Notes under the pieces: generated by a model
What the model was told of the DNA's origin: nothing
What the model saw: the letters and a program-made list of their open reading frames with translations, nothing else
Database searches by the model: none
Part shown: one piece after another, positions 6,705 through 7,893 of the stretch
How the letters are laid out: every line of letters begins with the position of its first letter
Position numbering within the stretch: the stretch's first letter is position 1
Source of the DNA: Actinomycetota bacterium
GTDB lineage: Bacteria; Actinomycetota; Thermoleophilia; Gaiellales; Gaiellaceae
Reading direction: 5' to 3'
NCBI GenBank assembly: GCA_016870235.1
Contig: VGCB01000106.1
Location: forward strand, 1-7,893
Length of the DNA stretch: 7,893 bases
Made by a program: the position numbers and the translations under genes

Positions 6705-7828
6705 GCCGCCACCGCCTCGGCGACGCCGTCACGCGCGAAGATCGTCTTCAGCGCCGACCAGATCTCCCGGTCGTCGCTCGCGTGGGCGATGACGAGCCCG
6801 TCCACGCCCGCCGCCTCGAGCGCAGTCGAAAGGCGTCCCGGCCGGGGGCCGAGGCCGGAGGACGCGATCTCCAGGTAGCCGACGAGGTTCGCGACCTCGA
6901 GGTGCTCGCGGACGAGCGCGACCGTGCCCGGATTGTCGGTCGCGAGGTTGTCGCCGTCGGAGGTGTGCAGGACGTACACGTTCCACGCGCTCGCCGGGTA
7001 GCGGTCGCGCTGGATCGACTGGGCCAGGCGGTAGGCGGACGAGACGAGGGTTCCGCCCGACTCCTTGCGCGTGAAGAACTCGTGCTCGTCGAGCTCGAAC
7101 GCCTCGCTCGTATGCCCGACGAACACCACCTCGACCCGGGTGTACTGACGCCGGAAAAACTGGACGGTCCAGTAGTAGAAGAGGCGCGAGACGTGCTTCT
7201 CGCGCGCTCCCATCGAGCCCGAGACGTCCATCATGCAGATCACCACGGCCTGCGTCCGCGGCTGGGGCGTCTCGCGGTACGACCGGTAGCGCAGGTCGTC
7301 CTTCTCGATCCCGCCGACCCGGGCGGCGCCTGCCTTCGCGTTGCGCAGGAGGTTCTGGCGGAGCGTCGCCTTCTTGTCGACGAGCGGCCCTACGCGGGCG
7401 ATGTCGTCGAACCTGACGTCCTCCGACGTCACCTCGAGCGAGCGGCGCGGCTTCAGCCGCGGCAGGCCGAGTTCGGCGAAGAGGATCTCCTCCACCTCGT
7501 CCAGGTCGAGCACGACCTCGTACATGACCTCGCCGGGTTCGGTTCCCGGCTCGCCCGGCTCGCCGCCCGGCTGCGGCGCAGTGCCCTGGCCCACCTCGCC
7601 CTCTCCCTGCCCGACGCCGCCCTGGCCGCGGTCGTGCACGAACCGGTAGCGCCTCTCGCCCCTGACGGGTACGCGGATGCGCTTCTCGGGGCCGGCGGTG
7701 ATGATGTCCTCCTCGCCGATCTTCGACCGCAGGTGATCGCCGATCTGCCGGCGCACGCGCTCGTGGTGGTGGCGCGCGTCGCGCCGCCCCCGGTCGGCCG
7801 GGAGGACGCTGTCGCGGACGACGGCCAT
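6701..7828 (-). CDS. yeaH: DUF444 (YeaH/YhbH) family protein with von Willebrand A domain
   Basis: This 375-residue cytoplasmic protein is the YeaH/YhbH partner of PrkA. The N-terminus (1-65) is basic and His/Arg-rich, with RFVHDRGQGGVGQG near 62-75. It is followed by a Gly/Pro/Glu/Gln low-complexity linker (about 68-100), a family hallmark. Residues about 101-190 form a conserved segment with the VMYEVVLDLDEVEEILFAEL helix. From about 193 a VWA fold begins: VVICMMDVSGSMG carries the MIDAS triad D201-x-S203-x-S205 (codons 7214-7228), with likely further metal ligands at T260 (ESGGT) and D291 (HTSDGD). A complete MIDAS implies divalent-metal-dependent protein binding, not catalysis. The start is ATG 6 bases after the upstream stop. 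I see no strong Shine-Dalgarno, so translational coupling is likely. The TGA stop overlaps the SpoVR ATG as ATGA. In enterobacteria and bacilli the homologues are linked to stress and sporulation; the molecular target is unknown. Confidence 0.9.
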   Translation of the reverse strand: MAVVRDSVLPADRGRRDARHHHERVRRQIGDHLRSKIGEEDIITAGPEKRIRVPVRGERRYRFVHDRGQGGVGQGEGEVGQGTAPQPGGEPGEPGTEPGEVMYEVVLDLDEVEEILFAELGLPRLKPRRSLEVTSEDVRFDDIARVGPLVDKKATLRQNLLRNAKAGAARVGGIEKDDLRYRSYRETPQPRTQAVVICMMDVSGSMGAREKHVSRLFYYWTVQFFRRQYTRVEVVFVGHTSEAFELDEHEFFTRKESGGTLVSSAYRLAQSIQRDRYPASAWNVYVLHTSDGDNLATDNPGTVALVREHLEVANLVGYLEIASSGLGPRPGRLSTALEAAGVDGLVIAHASDDREIWSALKTIFARDGVAEAVAA

Positions 7829-7834
7829 CGGTCG

Positions 7835-7891
7835 TTACCGGTGGAGGAGCTGGCCGACGTAGTCGAGCACGGTCGACGCGCAATGCGGGCA
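7835..7891 (-). CDS. prkA: C-terminal end of a probable PrkA-type serine protein kinase (partial)
   Basis: Only the last 18 codons and a TAA stop are inside the window; the gene continues beyond 7893. The visible tail reads CPHCASTVLDYVGQLLHR. It contains a Cys-x-x-Cys pair and a short amphipathic helix, which is compatible with the end of PrkA/YeaG kinases as I remember them. The main evidence is position: the next genes downstream are a DUF444/YeaH protein and SpoVR, and the kinase gene normally stands directly in front of them. PrkA family members are cytoplasmic AAA+ ATPase-like serine kinases involved in sporulation or stress and nitrogen-starvation responses. The stop is only 6 bases before the next start codon, so the two are almost certainly co-transcribed. 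The AAA+ and kinase domains are not visible, so the identity is an inference from synteny plus a short tail. Confidence 0.6.
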   Translation of the reverse strand, partial: CPHCASTVLDYVGQLLHR

Positions 7892-7893
7892 GT

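Noticed and set aside
3361..6732. A single 1123-residue fusion protein reading through spoVR into the first ABC gene
   Set aside because: The first ~520 residues are an out-of-frame shadow of SpoVR. The real ABC protein begins at the ATG at 5166.
5229..6878. Open frame of 549 codons on the plus strand, antisense to spoVR
   Set aside because: It is a mirror of the SpoVR coding frame with charged low-complexity translation, and the SpoVR motifs on the minus strand are clear.

Overview
The window is very GC-rich, and every supportable gene lies on the minus strand. G/C-ending codons, Ala/Arg-rich proteins, some GTG starts and 4-base stop/start overlaps suggest a high-GC actinobacterium. A deep-branching class such as Thermoleophilia is my guess from overall feel; no marker gene here fixes the taxonomy.

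In the direction of transcription (high to low coordinates) the layout starts with a conserved stress/sporulation-type module. First come the last 18 codons of a gene whose position and sequence fit the PrkA serine kinase (7835-7891). Six bases later comes a DUF444/YeaH-YhbH protein with a von Willebrand A domain (6701-7828). A SpoVR/YcgB-family protein (5241-6704) follows, overlapping its neighbour through ATGA. The order kinase, VWA protein, SpoVR is the one known from yeaG-yeaH (with ycgB) in enterobacteria and prkA/yhbH/spoVR in Bacillus, so the three products probably act together.

After a 74-base gap with no clear terminator come two ABC half-transporters fused head to tail by a GTGA overlap (3361-5166 and 1565-3364). 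Their motifs are complementary. The first has Asp at the Walker B catalytic position and a canonical LSGGQ. The second has the catalytic Glu but an LSLGQ signature. Both defects fall in the same composite ATP site, so this is almost certainly an obligate heterodimeric exporter of the TM287/288 or BmrCD kind. It may be co-transcribed with the PrkA-SpoVR module.

A 246-base intergenic region (1319-1564) carries a perfect 8-base inverted repeat and a set of about 10-base tandem repeats, both candidate regulatory sites. It is followed by a 12-helix MFS transporter resembling the fosmidomycin-resistance (Fsr) branch (122-1318). The last 121 bases hold an inverted repeat and a possible start of a further minus-strand gene cut by the window edge. 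I see no RNA genes, mobile elements or CRISPR arrays.
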